A stretch of DNA of 64,000 nt from Euglena gracilis. Its lineage: Eukaryota; Euglenida; Euglenophyceae; Euglenales. Where the stretch lies: assembly GCA_039621445.1 (NCBI GenBank), contig CP154955.1:28224725-28288724 (forward strand). The letters are read 5' to 3'. Positions 62,810-64,000 of this stretch are shown in pieces (position 1 is the first letter of the stretch; each line of letters begins with the position of its first letter). The notes beneath the pieces are model-generated. The model saw only the letters and a program-made list of their open reading frames with translations, was not told the DNA's origin and did no database searches. A program made the translations under genes and the position numbers.

Positions 62810-62960
62810 TAGCTAAAATGGCCTAAAATGGCCTAAAATGGCCTAAAATGGCCTAAAATGGCCTAAAATGACTTTTTGACCCCCTATAGGTGGGGGTCCC
62901 TAAAATGGCCTAAAATGGCCTAAAATGGCCTAAAATGGCCTAAAATGGCCTAAAATGGGA
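62810..62960 (+). repeat. (CCTAAAATGG)n tandem repeat
   Basis: Five to six copies at 62814-62868 and six at 62896-62956, split by CTTTTTGACCCCCTATAGGTGG. The split segment's CTATAGGTG is complementary to CACCTATAG at 62804-62812, just before the array. Confidence 0.9.
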
Positions 62961-63265
62961 AAATTTTTGTTGCACAACAATTTTTTTTTGTGAACAACTG
63001 GGGCCATTCAGGTACTGAATTTTGGTGTCTTTTGTCAATGTGGACGGCGAACAGCGGATTTGGTGGAGGAACACAGCCCCACAAGACCCTTTTTTTATCC
63101 CAGCTAATAATAGTATCAGTACCCAAATCCAACCGGTCCCCAACCTTCTTTTGGTAGCTGAATTTTGAAGGTGTGGGCAGCAGTATTTTTCTTACTCCCA
63201 TCCTTTTTTTGGTGTGCAAAAAAATCAATTGAAAGAGGTGTATCGTTAGGTACTGGGGATTTCTT
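62961..63265. other. No supported gene
   Basis: Short minus-strand frames only; T-rich with no recognisable element. Confidence 0.4.
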
Positions 63266-63330
63266 CAAATCACGAACCAGCACAATTTTAGGGATTTTCC
63301 AAAACCACAAATAATCACGCCGAATGATCA
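63266..63330 (+). repeat. AATCACG repeat fragment related to 43790-43885
   Basis: AAATCACGAACCAGCACAA, TTTTAGGGATTTTCCAAAACC, ACAAATAATCACG: same order as at 43800-43885. Confidence 0.65.
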
Positions 63331-64000
63331 AATGACCTAAACAACTACAAACAATTATGAATGAGATTCTCTCTTATTTATGAACGTGTTCAGAGGGTTT
63401 TCTTTTTAGTATTAATTTTCTCCAAGGGGGAAACCAAATATGGAGAAGAGGAATTGTTTTCAGCTTTGCCCTTTGATCTCTGCAATCGCCAAAAAAGGCC
63501 CAAATGGCTAAAACAATGCCAAAATTAAATTGAATCTCACCAGGCAACAGCATCAAATTTGACGTTGGACCGAGAATCCCCAAATGACGTCCAAGGTTGG
63601 GGGTGTCTTATGGCGTGGGTGGGGTCTTATATTTGGGGGGAGGTTAAGGCTTGGGAGTCAATCTTCAGGTACCAACTTTGAATGCATAGACCCCCCCCCC
63701 AGAGTTTGGCTCCCCTCCTCCTTCCATTCACACTTGGATCCTTAATTTGTGTATCTTGGCCCAATTTTTTTCAAAAAATTTGGCTTTTTTTTGTGCTGAA
63801 AGTTTGACACTCGTGCAAACTTGCTCTCCCATCATCACGTCACAGTGGCCTGTGAAATACCCGACAAAAAAAGTCTCCACTCATTACCCTCAATTCCCCC
63901 ACCTTCTCGAGTTAAACTCCTCAAAATTGCTGCACACACAACACACAACCTAAAACTTTGGGAAACATAGATTTTGGACCAGATGGGAAAAATATAAGCC
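63331..64000. other. Right end, no supported gene
   Basis: Low-complexity and T-rich, with a GGTCTTATATTTGGGG word at 63630 like that at 7100. Nothing further recognised. Confidence 0.4.

Overview
This window is nuclear DNA from an intron-rich unicellular eukaryote, a protist or alga rather than a prokaryote. Every convincing protein is split into short exons (about 50-320 bp) with GT..AG junctions whose reading phases agree. Introns range from 42 bp to several kb. Introns and intergenic DNA are full of poly-C/poly-G tracts, (GT)n microsatellites, palindromes and short repeat families. Exons are very GC-rich while most surrounding DNA is T-rich. TTAGGG-type interstitial repeats and a secreted CUB/EGF protein fit a eukaryote, but I cannot name the lineage.

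Layout, left to right. 56-1055 is the 3' end of a non-hydrolysing UDP-GlcNAc 2-epimerase-like gene (+). 4713-15592 is a TLDc-domain protein of MEAK7/EAK-7 type (+), rebuilt from about eleven exons. 16297-20580 holds coding-looking exons of unknown function. 21325-28240 is a tandem universal stress protein (USP) gene (+) with two USP folds. A separate coiled-coil gene (24975-25945, -) lies antisense inside one USP intron and has a very different composition. 28241-30721 has unassigned ORFs. 30722-35619 is a NAD(P)-dependent epimerase/dehydratase-like (YeeZ-type, extended SDR) gene (+) with a probable organelle presequence. 35620-39934 is intergenic and carries a 1.3-kb composite palindromic repeat. 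39935-about 49130 is a secreted or type-I membrane protein (+) with signal peptide, EGF-like modules, a CUB domain and a DUF4215-type Cys-rich repeat. From about 49.1 kb to the end is almost pure repeat territory: foldback elements, palindrome arrays, MITEs, a 54-bp minisatellite and hAT-type transposons.

The genes do not form an obvious pathway. Two are sugar-nucleotide/SDR-type enzymes, one is a TLDc protein, one is a USP and one is an extracellular modular protein.

The most striking discovery is in the mobile DNA. At 61321-62480 a transposon has landed inside the 54-bp minisatellite with a perfect 8-bp target duplication. A second hAT-like element sits inside that one, and a paralogous copy at 15884-16165 preserves the empty site. 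Two members of a separate palindromic MITE family (6327-6616 and 53605-53885), also with 8-bp target duplications, carry TTAGGG-like sequence. Several much larger foldback elements are built from self-complementary GCGC-centred motifs.

Exon boundaries were worked out by eye from splice consensus, phase and family conservation. Where they are uncertain I say so.
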